From: Spirosoma fluviale
Lineage (GTDB): Bacteria; Bacteroidota; Bacteroidia; Cytophagales; Spirosomataceae
Direction: 5' to 3'
DNA length: 64,000 nucleotides
NCBI RefSeq assembly: GCF_900230225.1
Contig: NZ_OCNH01000001.1
Location: forward strand, 2,108,001-2,172,000
The notes below the pieces were generated by a model. That model had not been told where the DNA came from and searched no databases. It saw nothing but the letters and a program-made list of their open reading frames with translations. The translations under genes were made by a program, and so were the position numbers. Each line of letters begins with the position of its first letter. Positions within the stretch are counted from its first letter, which is position 1. This document shows positions 25,223-33,783 of this stretch, piece by piece.

Positions 25223-27937
25223 TCAAGAAAATAAGCCCAACTGAATCGACTCTTTCTCTTCTACCTCCGGAGTAGCAACAGCATCAGCAACCGCCACGAG
25301 TTCCGGAGCAATAGGCTCTTTTACAAGCTTGGGGGCCAGCAGTTTTACGTCTTTGACTTTGGCAAAAGGCAATTTATTACCGAGCGCCTTCCAGCCACGA
25401 ATATCAATAAAGCCTTCTGGTTCCAGCACCATCTTTTCAAGTGGTCCCCGATCTTTCACCTGATGAGTGATTTCGATTCGGGGATGACGGTCGGCGGTAA
25501 CGGCCAGGTTTTTGGATCCTTTGGCGTCGCCAATAAAATTAAATTTCTTGTCGATCGTCGTAGTTTCAACTTTAAAGCGCTTCACATACCAGGCTTTCTG
25601 GTTGGCTTCGTAATACACGGCCGACAATACCGTATCGGTCTCGAATTTGCCCAGAATGGCCACCTCATTGGGCTCGTACCGATTCGTCAGGTCGAAACTC
25701 GTTAGTTCGTACTGCCCGTCTTTGTAAACGACCAATATACAGTCTTTCGCATCGAAGTTACCCAACAGTCGACCACGCTCATCCCGATTAAGCCGCCCGA
25801 GGTGCTCATCGTACCAGATATCAACACCACCTAACGTAGACACACCACCCGATTTCTGGGTTATTTTCCGGACGGGGTACTTAGTTAGAATATTACCCTG
25901 AGCCGACCTGTTTTTGATGCCTACCGAAGCAAAATCAAAGTCAAATTGTTTGATCTTGGCCGTACATTGGGCCGTTAGGTTTATTGTAATGACTTCAGCC
26001 TCGCCGTTATCGTTGGCACTAAAATAGGTTAACTTGGATTTAGGATTACCCATTGTCAAATCGTACTCCCGGTCACGCGTGACCCCCGTCACCGGAAAAC
26101 GCTTGGCCATGGATATTCCCGATTTCCCATCCAGATAAACCAGATTATAAATCTTGCGCTCGTCGTTCTTCTTAAATACCGAAACATGTACAATATCCTT
26201 GCCGACAAATACTTTGTCCGCAATTTTAACGACCATGCATTTTCCATCGCGCCGGAAAATGATGATATCGTCAATATCGGAACAGTCGCTGACGTATTCA
26301 TCTTTCTTCAATCCATAGCCAATGAAGCCGCCTTCGCGGTCGACGTATAGCTTCTGATTAGCCGCAGCCACCACATTGGCAGCAATAGTGTTGAACGCCC
26401 GGATTTCCGTTTTACGCTCACGACCTTTGCCGTATTTCTTTTGCAGGTCTTTGTAATACGCAATGGCAAACCGCGTGATGTTGGCCAGGTTGTCTTCGGT
26501 TTCGGCCAGTTCCTGCTCCAGCCGACGCATCAACTCTTCAGCCTTGAAGCCATCATATTTGGAAATCCGTTTAATCTTGATTTCCGTTAACCGAATCAGG
26601 TCGTCCTGGGTAATGACACGATAAAACAGCTTTTTGTGCGGCTTAAGCGCCTTATCGATCGCTTCGAGAACAGCTTCGAAGGTCTCGCACTCCTCGATTT
26701 TCCGGTAAATCCGGTTCTCGATAAATATCTTCTCCAGCGAACTGTAGAGCAGCCGCTCCATCAATTCACTACGCCGGATCTCAAGCTCGCGTTGCAGCAG
26801 ATGCACCGTTTGATGCGTGTTGACCCGAAGAATATCGGTTACACTAACAAAGTGCGGCTTATCGCCAATAATCACGCAGGCATTGGGCGAAATAGATACC
26901 TCACAGTCGGTAAAGGCATACAACGCGTCGATGGTCACATCGGGCGAAACGCCGGGCTGTAAGTGAACCAGAATCTCAACGTCTCTGGCCGTATTATCGA
27001 CCACAGCTGCTACGTTGCGACTGGGTGCCTTAATCCGGATTTTCCCTACCTCAGCCGCTTTGACAATCGAGTCGATCAACTGTGAAGTTGTCACCCCATA
27101 GGGAACGTCGCGAATGGCCAGTATTTTCTTGTCGACTTCTTCAATTTTGGCCCGCACCCGCACTTTGCCCCCCCGGTGCCCATCATTGTAGTTACTGACA
27201 TCGATCAGGCCGCCCGTCTGAAAATCAGGAAAGAGCGATACGGGTTTGTCTTTAAGGATGTTTACCGAAGCCTCAATGAGTTCATTGAAGTTATGGGGCA
27301 ATATCTTCGTCGACAGGCCAACGGCGATTCCTTCGACACCCTGCGCCAGCAACAGCGGAAATTTAACGGGAAGGGTTACCGGCTCCCGTTTTCGCCCGTC
27401 GTAAGACAGTTGCCACTCAGTGGTTTTATCGTTGTAGATGGCATCCTGAGCAAATTTGGACAGCCGTACCTCAATATAACGCGGGGCAGCGGCACCGTCG
27501 CCGGTACGCACGTCGCCCCAGCTCCCCTGCGTATCGAACAGAAGCTCTTTCTGGCCAATGTTGACCAGGGCCTCTCCAATCGACGCATCGCCGTGGGGGT
27601 GAAACTGCATCGTTTGCCCGATCACGTTGGCCACTTTGTTAAAGCGGCCGTCATCCATCTCTTTCAGGGCATGAAGAATCCGGCGTTGAACGGGCTTCAG
27701 GCCATCTTCAACAGCGGGTACCGCCCGTTCGAGAATAACGTACGATGCGTAATCAAGAAAGTAATTTTCGTATAAGCCCGACACAACCGTCTGGTCGTGC
27801 AGCACTTCGGTGGTCGTTTTAATTGGTTCCTCTTCCGGTACAAGATCGTCAGTCAGTTCGGTGCCTTCGGCCGATGGATTACCCTCTGGCAGCTGATTGT
27901 CGTCCTCTAACGGTTGTTCATTTTCTTCGTTTATCAT
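25223..27937 (-). CDS. parC: DNA topoisomerase IV / gyrase subunit A
   Basis: 904 residues. It is the DNA cleavage and religation subunit of a type IIA topoisomerase. An acidic N-terminal extension precedes the catalytic core ENYFLDYASYVILERAVPAV, DGLKPVQRRIL, and the quinolone-region HPHGDASIGEALV. The active-site tyrosine is in AAPRYIEVRLS. PVKFPLLLAQGVEGIAVGLS and the coiled-coil/tower region follow, then a C-terminal beta-pinwheel with several degenerate blades. The pinwheel lacks a clear GyrA box (QRRGGKG), and the IxxF/HPHGDASI pattern fits the Bacteroidota topoisomerase IV A subunit rather than gyrase, but parE is not adjacent. So ParC is favoured over GyrA. Confidence 0.9.
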   Translation of the reverse strand: MINEENEQPLEDDNQLPEGNPSAEGTELTDDLVPEEEPIKTTTEVLHDQTVVSGLYENYFLDYASYVILERAVPAVEDGLKPVQRRILHALKEMDDGRFNKVANVIGQTMQFHPHGDASIGEALVNIGQKELLFDTQGSWGDVRTGDGAAAPRYIEVRLSKFAQDAIYNDKTTEWQLSYDGRKREPVTLPVKFPLLLAQGVEGIAVGLSTKILPHNFNELIEASVNILKDKPVSLFPDFQTGGLIDVSNYNDGHRGGKVRVRAKIEEVDKKILAIRDVPYGVTTSQLIDSIVKAAEVGKIRIKAPSRNVAAVVDNTARDVEILVHLQPGVSPDVTIDALYAFTDCEVSISPNACVIIGDKPHFVSVTDILRVNTHQTVHLLQRELEIRRSELMERLLYSSLEKIFIENRIYRKIEECETFEAVLEAIDKALKPHKKLFYRVITQDDLIRLTEIKIKRISKYDGFKAEELMRRLEQELAETEDNLANITRFAIAYYKDLQKKYGKGRERKTEIRAFNTIAANVVAAANQKLYVDREGGFIGYGLKKDEYVSDCSDIDDIIIFRRDGKCMVVKIADKVFVGKDIVHVSVFKKNDERKIYNLVYLDGKSGISMAKRFPVTGVTRDREYDLTMGNPKSKLTYFSANDNGEAEVITINLTAQCTAKIKQFDFDFASVGIKNRSAQGNILTKYPVRKITQKSGGVSTLGGVDIWYDEHLGRLNRDERGRLLGNFDAKDCILVVYKDGQYELTSFDLTNRYEPNEVAILGKFETDTVLSAVYYEANQKAWYVKRFKVETTTIDKKFNFIGDAKGSKNLAVTADRHPRIEITHQVKDRGPLEKMVLEPEGFIDIRGWKALGNKLPFAKVKDVKLLAPKLVKEPIAPELVAVADAVATPEVEEKESIQLGLFS

Positions 27938-28081
27938 TGACTTGTTTCAGGAACTATTCCAGTGAATAAGTACGCAGATTAGCCAAACAGTATAACACGT
28001 ATTCGACTCCCTAAATATACACAAAAAAGTTGAAAAAAGGGCATATTTCAGCCAAAAAGGGCAATTTGAACCCACTCAGGC

Positions 28082-29014
28082 TTAATAGCCACGGCCTAGT
28101 TCAACGGCATTTTCCAGGGACTCCCCTGCCTGGAAACGTTCCAGATTTTTGAGAAACTGAGCGACTTTACCCGCATCTTCGTCAGGCTGGCCTCCACCTG
28201 TATGCTGCGTTAGTACCACGTTTGGTAATGTCCACAAAGGGCTACCTTTCGGCAATGGCTCCGTATCGGTTACATCCAGAACCGCCCCGCCCAGATGCCC
28301 GGATTTCAGGGCACTGATTAATGCCGGTTCGTCGGTTGTTGTTCCCCGGCCAACGTTAGCGTATAAACTCCCGGGACGCATGGCCTTGATTACGGCTTCA
28401 GAAACGAACCCTTTGGCTGTGCCGGGCAGGCAATTGATGACAATATCCGTTTGGGAAAGTTCGGCGATTAGCTCATCGACGGAGTGCAGATCGGCCGTGT
28501 GGTCGGTGCGGGCCAGCATTTTGGTAGTACACGAAAATCCGGTAAGCATTTGCCGAACCGCCTGCCCGATTGTCCCCGTTCCCAGAATAATGACCCGCTT
28601 GTGTGATAACAGGTTCGTGTGGGATCGAATGGGAGCCCCAACCCACTCCGACCGGTGTTGAAGCAATGTCAACTCCGGAATGCAGCGATAAAAGGCCAGA
28701 ATACCGGCCAGCATGGTTTCCGCACAGGGACGGGCGAAGTAGTCGCCCATGTTCGCAATAGCGGCCTGTACCTGAACATGTTTATACCCATCGAATCCGG
28801 CGGAGTCCAGCTGCCAGAATTTTAAGGCGGGTAAAGACTCAGTAAACCAGGCGGCTGGGGGATTGCCCAGAATTAAATCGGCTGACTGGAAAGCTGCCTG
28901 CTGATCTTCATCAGGCAAGTCCTGCTTAAAAACAGCGGTTATACCAACCGGGAGTTGTTGCAGAAGGCTGGCTTTAAGGGTATCGTTGAGAGCGGGGTTG
29001 ACGAAGAGTTGCAT
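28082..29014 (-). CDS. D-2-hydroxyacid dehydrogenase family protein
   Basis: 310 residues. It is an NAD(P)-dependent dehydrogenase of the formate/glycerate dehydrogenase type. The Rossmann motif is VIILGTGTIGQAVR. The catalytic triad of the family is present: Arg in YANVGRGTTTDEPAL, Glu in DVTDTEPLPKGSPLW, and His in NVVLTQHTGGG. The substrate would be a 2-hydroxy or 2-keto acid, not predictable in detail; the closest subgroup is probably glyoxylate/hydroxypyruvate reductase-like. It is a single gene on the minus strand between the topoisomerase subunit and the CE7 esterase. Confidence 0.92.
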   Translation of the reverse strand: MQLFVNPALNDTLKASLLQQLPVGITAVFKQDLPDEDQQAAFQSADLILGNPPAAWFTESLPALKFWQLDSAGFDGYKHVQVQAAIANMGDYFARPCAETMLAGILAFYRCIPELTLLQHRSEWVGAPIRSHTNLLSHKRVIILGTGTIGQAVRQMLTGFSCTTKMLARTDHTADLHSVDELIAELSQTDIVINCLPGTAKGFVSEAVIKAMRPGSLYANVGRGTTTDEPALISALKSGHLGGAVLDVTDTEPLPKGSPLWTLPNVVLTQHTGGGQPDEDAGKVAQFLKNLERFQAGESLENAVELGRGY

Positions 29015-29131
29015 ACTATATGTACAGAAAATCGGGTATTTTGGTTGCGTTCGTTAAGGGCATGGCTGAAAAGTCACAGAACGAAAACCCGAAAGTCCTC
29101 AATTACGTATCTTTTCAGCCCGTCGACGCTC

Positions 29132-30430
29132 TTACTTCAGGCCTTTTAACTGAGCAAGCAGCCAATTGGTCATTTTTTCGGTCTGCTCGGGATAGGTCCA
29201 GTGGCCCGTATCCAACGATGATGCGGTATCCAGCATTTTGGGGCCGGGTATTACGTTGTAGGCCGCGTACATGGATGTAGGCGGACAGGTTTCATCATTG
29301 AACCCCCACGAATAATATCCAGGCACATTAACCTGCCGAGCGAAGTTGACCACATCGTAATAGCCAACTGTTTTGATCCGGTCGGGCTTGTTGTTGTAGG
29401 CCAGGTTGTCGCCAGCGAACAAATGCGGCCAGCCACCGGCGCGTCCGTTGAGGTAACCGGTCATATCACTCAAGGCCGGGTAATAGGCCCCCAGCCACTT
29501 GATTCTGGAATCCAGACCAGCCGTAACGATACTGAGCGCCCCGCCCTGGCTACCACCTGTAACGGCCAGATTCTGCCCATCATACTGCGGCATACTTGCC
29601 AGAAAATCCACTGCCCGTACACAACCCAGATAAACGCGTTTGTAATAATACCGATCCTTATCGTCCAGATTGGCGGCCTGATAGCCATTCAATGGGCCAC
29701 GACTCAGGTTGTCATACACAGCGGGGTCCATCGTTACGGGAACGCCATGAATCCCCACTTCGAGCGTAATAAATCCTTTTTCAGCTTCGGCGATCATGCC
29801 CCCATAGGGCCGAACGCCAGCACCCGGAACACGCAGTATGGCCGGATATTTACCTTCTTTTTTCGGAACGCATAGGATTCCGTAGAAGCGTGAATTATTA
29901 ATGTTTTGCAAATTGAGCTGATAAACATTGATCAGTTCGGTACACCGTTCCGGCAACAATGTCATGCGGGCATCCATGGGCACTTTGGCCAGATCGGCCT
30001 TGGCTTTATCCCAGAAATCCTTAAAATCGGCCGGATTGGCTACGGTTGGTTTAATGGTCAACGGCTCGAAGCCCGCCGTGTTGAGCCCCCGGTATTCTTT
30101 CCCGTCGAGTTCAACGGTGGCGATACAGCGCAGAAAACCGGCAGTTTTCATCGTGCCGCCATCCAGCGCGAGGGTCCCCTCTTTCAACGTGACGGTTTCT
30201 TTTTTGGTCGGCTCCATTTTTTCCGGCCCGATTTCGTACCGGAGTTTAGCACCACGAAGCAGTACGTTGCTCCGGTAAACCGTAATGTTGAATTTGACCG
30301 GTTCGCCGGTTTTGTAGAGCCAGTCGGCATGGTCGGGCGTAACGATTACCTTAACGAGCCGTTCAACAGGCTGGGCAAGGCCAATCTGAACACAAATCAG
30401 GAGCAGACCGGGCAGTAATAGTTTTTTCAT
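29132..30430 (-). CDS. Secreted CE7 acetylxylan esterase / cephalosporin-C deacetylase-like
   Basis: 432 residues from the ATG at 30430, which starts a clean signal peptide (MKKLLLPGLLLICVQIGLAQ); the frame runs to 30460 with a non-signal extension. The AXE1 alpha/beta-hydrolase domain has the CE7 nucleophile motif GGSQGGALSIV, the acid in YYSWGFNDETCPPTSMY and the histidine in DTGHWTYPEQ, plus the typical RGPLNGYQAANLDDKDRYYY. It removes acetyl groups from xylan or oligosaccharides in the periplasm or outside. An N-terminal beta-sandwich of about 110 residues precedes the hydrolase domain. There is no polysaccharide utilisation cluster beside it. Confidence 0.92.
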   Translation of the reverse strand: MKKLLLPGLLLICVQIGLAQPVERLVKVIVTPDHADWLYKTGEPVKFNITVYRSNVLLRGAKLRYEIGPEKMEPTKKETVTLKEGTLALDGGTMKTAGFLRCIATVELDGKEYRGLNTAGFEPLTIKPTVANPADFKDFWDKAKADLAKVPMDARMTLLPERCTELINVYQLNLQNINNSRFYGILCVPKKEGKYPAILRVPGAGVRPYGGMIAEAEKGFITLEVGIHGVPVTMDPAVYDNLSRGPLNGYQAANLDDKDRYYYKRVYLGCVRAVDFLASMPQYDGQNLAVTGGSQGGALSIVTAGLDSRIKWLGAYYPALSDMTGYLNGRAGGWPHLFAGDNLAYNNKPDRIKTVGYYDVVNFARQVNVPGYYSWGFNDETCPPTSMYAAYNVIPGPKMLDTASSLDTGHWTYPEQTEKMTNWLLAQLKGLK

Positions 30431-30502
30431 GGATGATCGATCGAAGGTTTGTTCTTCCATCCAGACAAAGCACCTGCCTCCTTATTTATAACCAGACGAT
30501 CC

Positions 30503-31717
30503 TCAGGCAACCCGCATGGGTGTTTGCCGCCCCTGGCGCACAGGCTGCATGTTCACGATGCACCGGACCAGCAGGGTTAGCGGGAAAACGATATCGACAC
30601 CGCCCGGAATTTTCGACAGAAACATGCTGATCACAAGCAGTAACGCGGTAATTCCGAAGTACATCGTCCGGCGTCGGGCGGTAGCGGTCGGACCGGTTGC
30701 CCAGTAAATTAGTGGCAGGTGCAGCGGCATTAGAAACAACAGGGTGGGATTCCAGCCGGTAACGCCATCATCTCTAATTGCCCACAACAGCACCAGGAAC
30801 CAACCCATAAAGCCACAAATGCCAAACAGAAACCGGTCGAACCAGCGATCAACCTTTCCGTAGGTCACGTACCGCCGGATCGTAAATACGGCGATGATGA
30901 TACCTAGTATGGTAAACACAACGTCGGGGTCGAAAAAGATGGGCACTTGCTGGCGAAAGGTTTTTTGCGCGGCAAACAACGTCTGGTCGCTTTGCACCAA
31001 TGGAATTAGTTGCCCATTCGACTGACGCACCGTCGCTTTGTTAAACTGGTCATGTACCTGATCGGGAAGGTACATGGCCCGCCAGCCGTCGGTCTGTTCG
31101 TTAGCGGGCCAGCCAATGGCCAGATTCATGCCCAATTGGTACCAGGGCCGTTCGTTGAGGTAGTCGTTCATCCAATCGCGGTACGACTTGCCCGTCATCC
31201 GGTCGCGGGATGGAATGAGCAGACTATCGCCACAGGCTTCAACGATCATGTCGCGGGGGCGGCTGGCGCAGTTATCGTAGTAGAACTTGTAGCGATACTC
31301 CCGGTTTTCGGGCCGATAGTTCTTTTGCAGGGCGTCGAAGAGCCTTTGCCGCTGGGTAGGCGACAGGTTTAGCTGCTGTTCCCGAATGCTCCGGTTAGTT
31401 TGCTGGTAGTAGTAAGCAACCTGGTTTAAATTGTGAACATCCACAAAATAAGGGAGCGTACCCCGCAGGAATTTGAGAATGAAATAATCAGCGCGGTAGT
31501 CAAACCCCCCGTAACTATAATCCTGATCCATGCCCAACGCAGGATCGACAAATCGTATTTCAGTATGCCCGAATGCCGACGAAATGTCATCGTCACCCGG
31601 TCCGTACGTAATCAGGCTGACCCGCGCCGAAGGGGACAGCGTCTGGCCGAATGATGCCTGATGAGTGCTAACTACGACTATCAGCACCATCAACAGCTTA
31701 TACATCAGCTTATTCAT
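30503..31717 (-). CDS. DUF4105 membrane protein
   Basis: 404 residues from the ATG at 31717, chosen because it starts a signal peptide (YKLLMVLIVVVSTHQASFGQ) and overlaps the rsmI stop by eight bases; the frame is open to 31837 inside rsmI. The DUF4105 domain includes RVSLITYGPGDDDISSAFGH, TEIRFVDP, FYYDNCASRPRDMI and the KSYRDWMNDYLNERPWYQLG stretch. The NCASRPRD motif suggests a papain-like cysteine peptidase or lipocalin-type fold; the function is not established. The C-terminal third has about five membrane segments. Tight coupling with rsmI is conserved in some Cytophagales, by my recollection only. Confidence 0.85.
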   Translation of the reverse strand: MNKLMYKLLMVLIVVVSTHQASFGQTLSPSARVSLITYGPGDDDISSAFGHTEIRFVDPALGMDQDYSYGGFDYRADYFILKFLRGTLPYFVDVHNLNQVAYYYQQTNRSIREQQLNLSPTQRQRLFDALQKNYRPENREYRYKFYYDNCASRPRDMIVEACGDSLLIPSRDRMTGKSYRDWMNDYLNERPWYQLGMNLAIGWPANEQTDGWRAMYLPDQVHDQFNKATVRQSNGQLIPLVQSDQTLFAAQKTFRQQVPIFFDPDVVFTILGIIIAVFTIRRYVTYGKVDRWFDRFLFGICGFMGWFLVLLWAIRDDGVTGWNPTLLFLMPLHLPLIYWATGPTATARRRTMYFGITALLLVISMFLSKIPGGVDIVFPLTLLVRCIVNMQPVRQGRQTPMRVA

Positions 31718-32450
31718 CTTCCCCGTCATTTTCAGTATCCTCAAGTTCAGTATCATACACTCGTTTAGCCTTGCCCCGGCTTGGTTCTTTACCCTGTACA
31801 CAAACGACCAATTCGCCTTTAATGGTTTTTTGGGCAAAATAAGTAATTAGTTCGGACAAAGGCCCACGCTGATTTTCTTCAAATAGCTTGGTGAGTTCCC
31901 GAGAAACACTGGCTGGTCGGTCGGGGCCGAAAACATCGGCAAACTGTTGGAGGGTTTTCAGCAGGCGGTGGGGCGATTCATAAAAGACCATTGTCCGCTC
32001 CTCCCCTGCCAGTTCGGCCAGTCGGGTTTGTCGTCCTTTCTTGTGCGGCAAAAAGCCCTCGAAGGTGAACCGGTCGTTGGGCAGGCCGGAGTTGACAAGG
32101 GCAGGAACAAAGGCGGTAGGCCCGGGCAGGCACTCGACCGTTATATCATTTTTAATGCACTCCCGAACGAGCAGGAACCCAGGGTCCGAAATGCCGGGCG
32201 TACCCGCATCAGAAATCAACGCCAGCGTTTTGCCTTCTTTTAACTGATTAATTAACCGCTGCACCGTTTGATGCTCATTAAAAATATGATAGCTGTGCAG
32301 CGGTTTACTAATATTCAGATGGCGGAGCAACACACCCGACGTGCGGGTATCTTCGGCCAGAATGGAGTCGACACTTTGCAGGACTTTAATAGCCCGAAGC
32401 GTGATATCATCAAGGTTACCGATGGGCGTCGGTACGAGGTACAATTTCAT
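31710..32450 (-). CDS. rsmI: 16S rRNA (cytidine-2'-O)-methyltransferase
   Basis: 246 residues from the ATG at 32450 (MKLYLVPTPIGNLDDITLRA), the family start; ten upstream codons in the open frame are unlikely. RsmI methylates the ribose of C1402 in 16S rRNA with SAM. Tetrapyrrole-methylase-fold motifs: VPTPIGNLDDIT, DSILAEDTRTSGVLL, LISDAGTPGISDPG, LPGPTAFVPALVNSGLP and RTMVFYESPHRLLKTL. The C-terminus has an acidic tail (TELEDTENDGEDE). It overlaps the DUF4105 start, and a weak foldback element lies upstream, between it and the pterin dehydratase gene. Confidence 0.96.
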   Translation of the reverse strand: MKLYLVPTPIGNLDDITLRAIKVLQSVDSILAEDTRTSGVLLRHLNISKPLHSYHIFNEHQTVQRLINQLKEGKTLALISDAGTPGISDPGFLLVRECIKNDITVECLPGPTAFVPALVNSGLPNDRFTFEGFLPHKKGRQTRLAELAGEERTMVFYESPHRLLKTLQQFADVFGPDRPASVSRELTKLFEENQRGPLSELITYFAQKTIKGELVVCVQGKEPSRGKAKRVYDTELEDTENDGEDE

Positions 32451-32457
32451 GCTGCAA

Positions 32458-32533
32458 GATAGTTGATAGAGGTCAGTCAACAGCCGTTTGCAGTCGTATT
32501 CGCGTCTATCACTTGTTAACTATCGACTGTTGT
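32458..32533. repeat. Weak foldback element between pterin dehydratase and rsmI genes
   Basis: GATAGTTGATAGAGGTCAGT (from 32458) faces TCTATCACTTGTTAACTATC (from 32505); GATAGTT/AACTATC and CAGTCAACAG/CGACTGTTG are partly complementary. The arms are more degenerate than in other members. Confidence 0.5.
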
Positions 32534-32767
32534 CTAATCCACCAAGGCATCAATCGCGCCCGCCAGCGTACGATCTTTTTCAGTAATTGTATTCCCGGCA
32601 TCATGGGTCGACAGTTTAATCGTGACCTGATTATATACATTTGACCACCAGGGATGATGATCCATTTTCTCGGCAATGAGTGCCACACGAGTCATAAAGG
32701 CGAATGCTTCACTAAAATCAGCAAATTGAAAATTGCGGGTAAGTTGATTATCCTGTTCCTGCCACAT
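32534..32767 (-). CDS. Pterin-4-alpha-carbinolamine dehydratase
   Basis: 77 residues, somewhat shorter than the usual 95-110. It has the diagnostic [20 protein letters not shown] and [11 protein letters not shown] motifs (H-H-x-P and T-H-D-x-G-x-x-T). It dehydrates 4a-hydroxytetrahydrobiopterin; in bacteria without phenylalanine hydroxylase it may act in other pterin metabolism, such as molybdopterin. The start MWQEQDNQL lacks the N-terminal helix of longer members, but no upstream ATG was found. It is first of the group with rsmI and DUF4105. Confidence 0.9.
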   Translation of the reverse strand: MWQEQDNQLTRNFQFADFSEAFAFMTRVALIAEKMDHHPWWSNVYNQVTIKLSTHDAGNTITEKDRTLAGAIDALVD

Positions 32768-33118
32768 AGGGGTTTGTATTTTAAGGTTGTGCTGCTCAAA
32801 CGGTTTACTGAGCGAGTACGTTCATGAACTATATCGCGTAAAGTCCTTTTTCGTCTGTCAATCAAATTCCGGTATAGAATACGGCTGACTTCCCGTTAAG
32901 TTTAGTAGCCAGCGATTTGACGAATAAACAACTGTTACGGTGTTATTGAGCCAACACCGTAGCCCATAGCCAGGCTTTAGTATAAAATAGGAATCATATT
33001 TCATACTTATAGTTAATCCAATGCTTTACCTTAGTTAATTAATATTATTTTTAATAAATTTATAGTTATTATGAATTTATTTATGGTTAACTTTCTAACG
33101 CTATTTTAACTATTTTGT
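32768..33118. other. AT-rich intergenic region, no gene seen
   Basis: No convincing open frame. 32990-33118 is markedly AT-rich (TTAATTAATATTATTTTTAA). A perfect hairpin ACGGTGTT/AACACCGT lies at 32939-32962. The region may hold the promoter of the pterin dehydratase gene and one for a plus-strand transcript ending at 33255. Confidence 0.5.
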
Positions 33119-33119
33119 T

Positions 33120-33256
33120 CAGGTTTCTGGCTAATTCTTACTAGCCAGAGGATAGTAAGCTACACAACTTTTTAAAAGAGGTGCTAGTGGGAGAATGTGG
33201 TAGATGTGAGAAAGGTATCAGGGCCAGTGTTATACGCTGGCCCTGCCTATTTTTTG
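33120..33256 (+). ncRNA. Candidate small RNA ending at an orphan terminator
   Basis: A textbook plus-strand terminator at 33219-33255 has no plus-strand gene upstream; the previous gene is on the minus strand. Between the AT-rich block and the terminator lies a further hairpin TGGCT-N10-AGCCA (about 33130-33149). A CTATTTTG sequence around 33110 is one base short of a TAnnTTTG box. No known RNA family (6S, SRP, tmRNA, RNase P) was recognised. The 5' end is a guess. Confidence 0.35.
33219..33255 (+). terminator. Orphan rho-independent terminator
   Basis: Perfect 9-base arms CAGGGCCAG (33219-33227) and CTGGCCCTG (33237-33245) are followed by CCTATTTTTT. Only the plus strand has a T run. Confidence 0.75.
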
Positions 33257-33332
33257 GAGCTTTGGTCCAAATCAGAAATGTAAACGATCTGGCGCGTGGC
33301 TGGTTGGACGTCAAAAACTCTTAAAAACGAAA

Positions 33333-33373
33333 GAATCCCATAACCAGCCGAGAAACAGCTAACTATGGGATTC
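33333..33373 (-). terminator. Terminator after the truncated tRNA-Ser copy
   Basis: Arms GAATCCCATA (33333-33342) and TATGGGATTC (33364-33373) are perfect. On the minus strand they are followed by TTTCGTTTTTAAG. Confidence 0.7.
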
Positions 33374-33377
33374 AATG

Positions 33378-33455
33378 CTGAGAGGAAGAGATTCGAAGTC
33401 GGGCGCGACCCCGGCTCGATACGGTTACCCGTATACACACTTTCCAGGCGTGCTT
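33378..33455 (-). pseudogene. Truncated and rearranged copy of tRNA-Ser(GGA)
   Basis: On the minus strand, anticodon arm, variable arm and 3' end match the intact tRNA-Ser(GGA) at 33502-33588 (GCACGCCTGGAAAGTGTGTA is shared). The 5' acceptor strand and D arm are missing. About 16 extra GC-rich bases (around 33399-33414) interrupt the variable/T-arm junction, and the 3' acceptor has one substitution. It cannot fold as a tRNA. Confidence 0.8.
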
Positions 33456-33470
33456 TTCAGATATAAAAAA

Positions 33471-33496
33471 AAGTCTGCAAGAGGACTTGCAGACTT
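33471..33496 (-). terminator. Terminator of tRNA-Ser(GGA)
   Basis: Arms AAGTCTGCAAG (33471-33481) and CTTGCAGACTT (33486-33496) are perfect, with a 4-base loop and a T run on the minus strand. Confidence 0.85.
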
Positions 33497-33501
33497 CAAT
33501 G

Positions 33502-33588
33502 CAGAGAGGAAGAGATTCGAACTCTCGATACGGTTACCCGCATACACACTTTCCAGGCGTGCTCCTTCAACCACTCGGACACCTCTCT
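33502..33588 (-). tRNA. tRNA-Ser (anticodon GGA)
   Basis: 87 bases on the minus strand. Acceptor AGAGAGG pairs with CCTCTCT, discriminator G. The D arm starts GTCCGAGTGG, the anticodon loop is CTGGAAA, and there is a long class II variable arm (GCGGGTAACCGTATC region) and a T loop TTCGAAT. CCA is not encoded. It decodes UCC/UCU. Confidence 0.95.
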
Positions 33589-33594
33589 AAAAAC

Positions 33595-33622
33595 GAAGTC
33601 AGCAAACCAACTTGCTGACTTC
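33595..33622 (-). terminator. Terminator of tRNA-Ser(CGA)
   Basis: Perfect 11-base arms GAAGTCAGCAA (33595-33605) and TTGCTGACTTC (33612-33622), followed by TTTTT on the minus strand. Confidence 0.8.
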
Positions 33623-33625
33623 CGG

Positions 33626-33712
33626 CAGAGAGCGAGGGATTCGAACCCCCGGTACCCTTGCGAGTACTTCTGATTTCGAATCAGACCCATTCGACCACTC
33701 TGGCAGCTCTCT
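33626..33712 (-). tRNA. tRNA-Ser (anticodon CGA)
   Basis: 87 bases on the minus strand. Acceptor AGAGAGC pairs with GCTCTCT, discriminator G. The anticodon stem-loop is TCTGATTCGAAATCAGA with anticodon CGA, the variable arm is long, and the T arm contains GGGTTCGAATCCC. CCA is not encoded. It decodes UCG. Confidence 0.95.
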
Positions 33713-33783
33713 TTGTCCTTTTGGGAGTGCAAAGATGCATGTTTGACGGTAAAAACGCAATACCTTCTTTACAAAAAAAGTGA

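Noticed and set aside
33120..33256. Known RNA families (SRP RNA, tmRNA, RNase P, 6S) at the orphan terminator
   Set aside because: None of the hallmark sequences, such as the SRP tetraloop or a tRNA-like end, is present.
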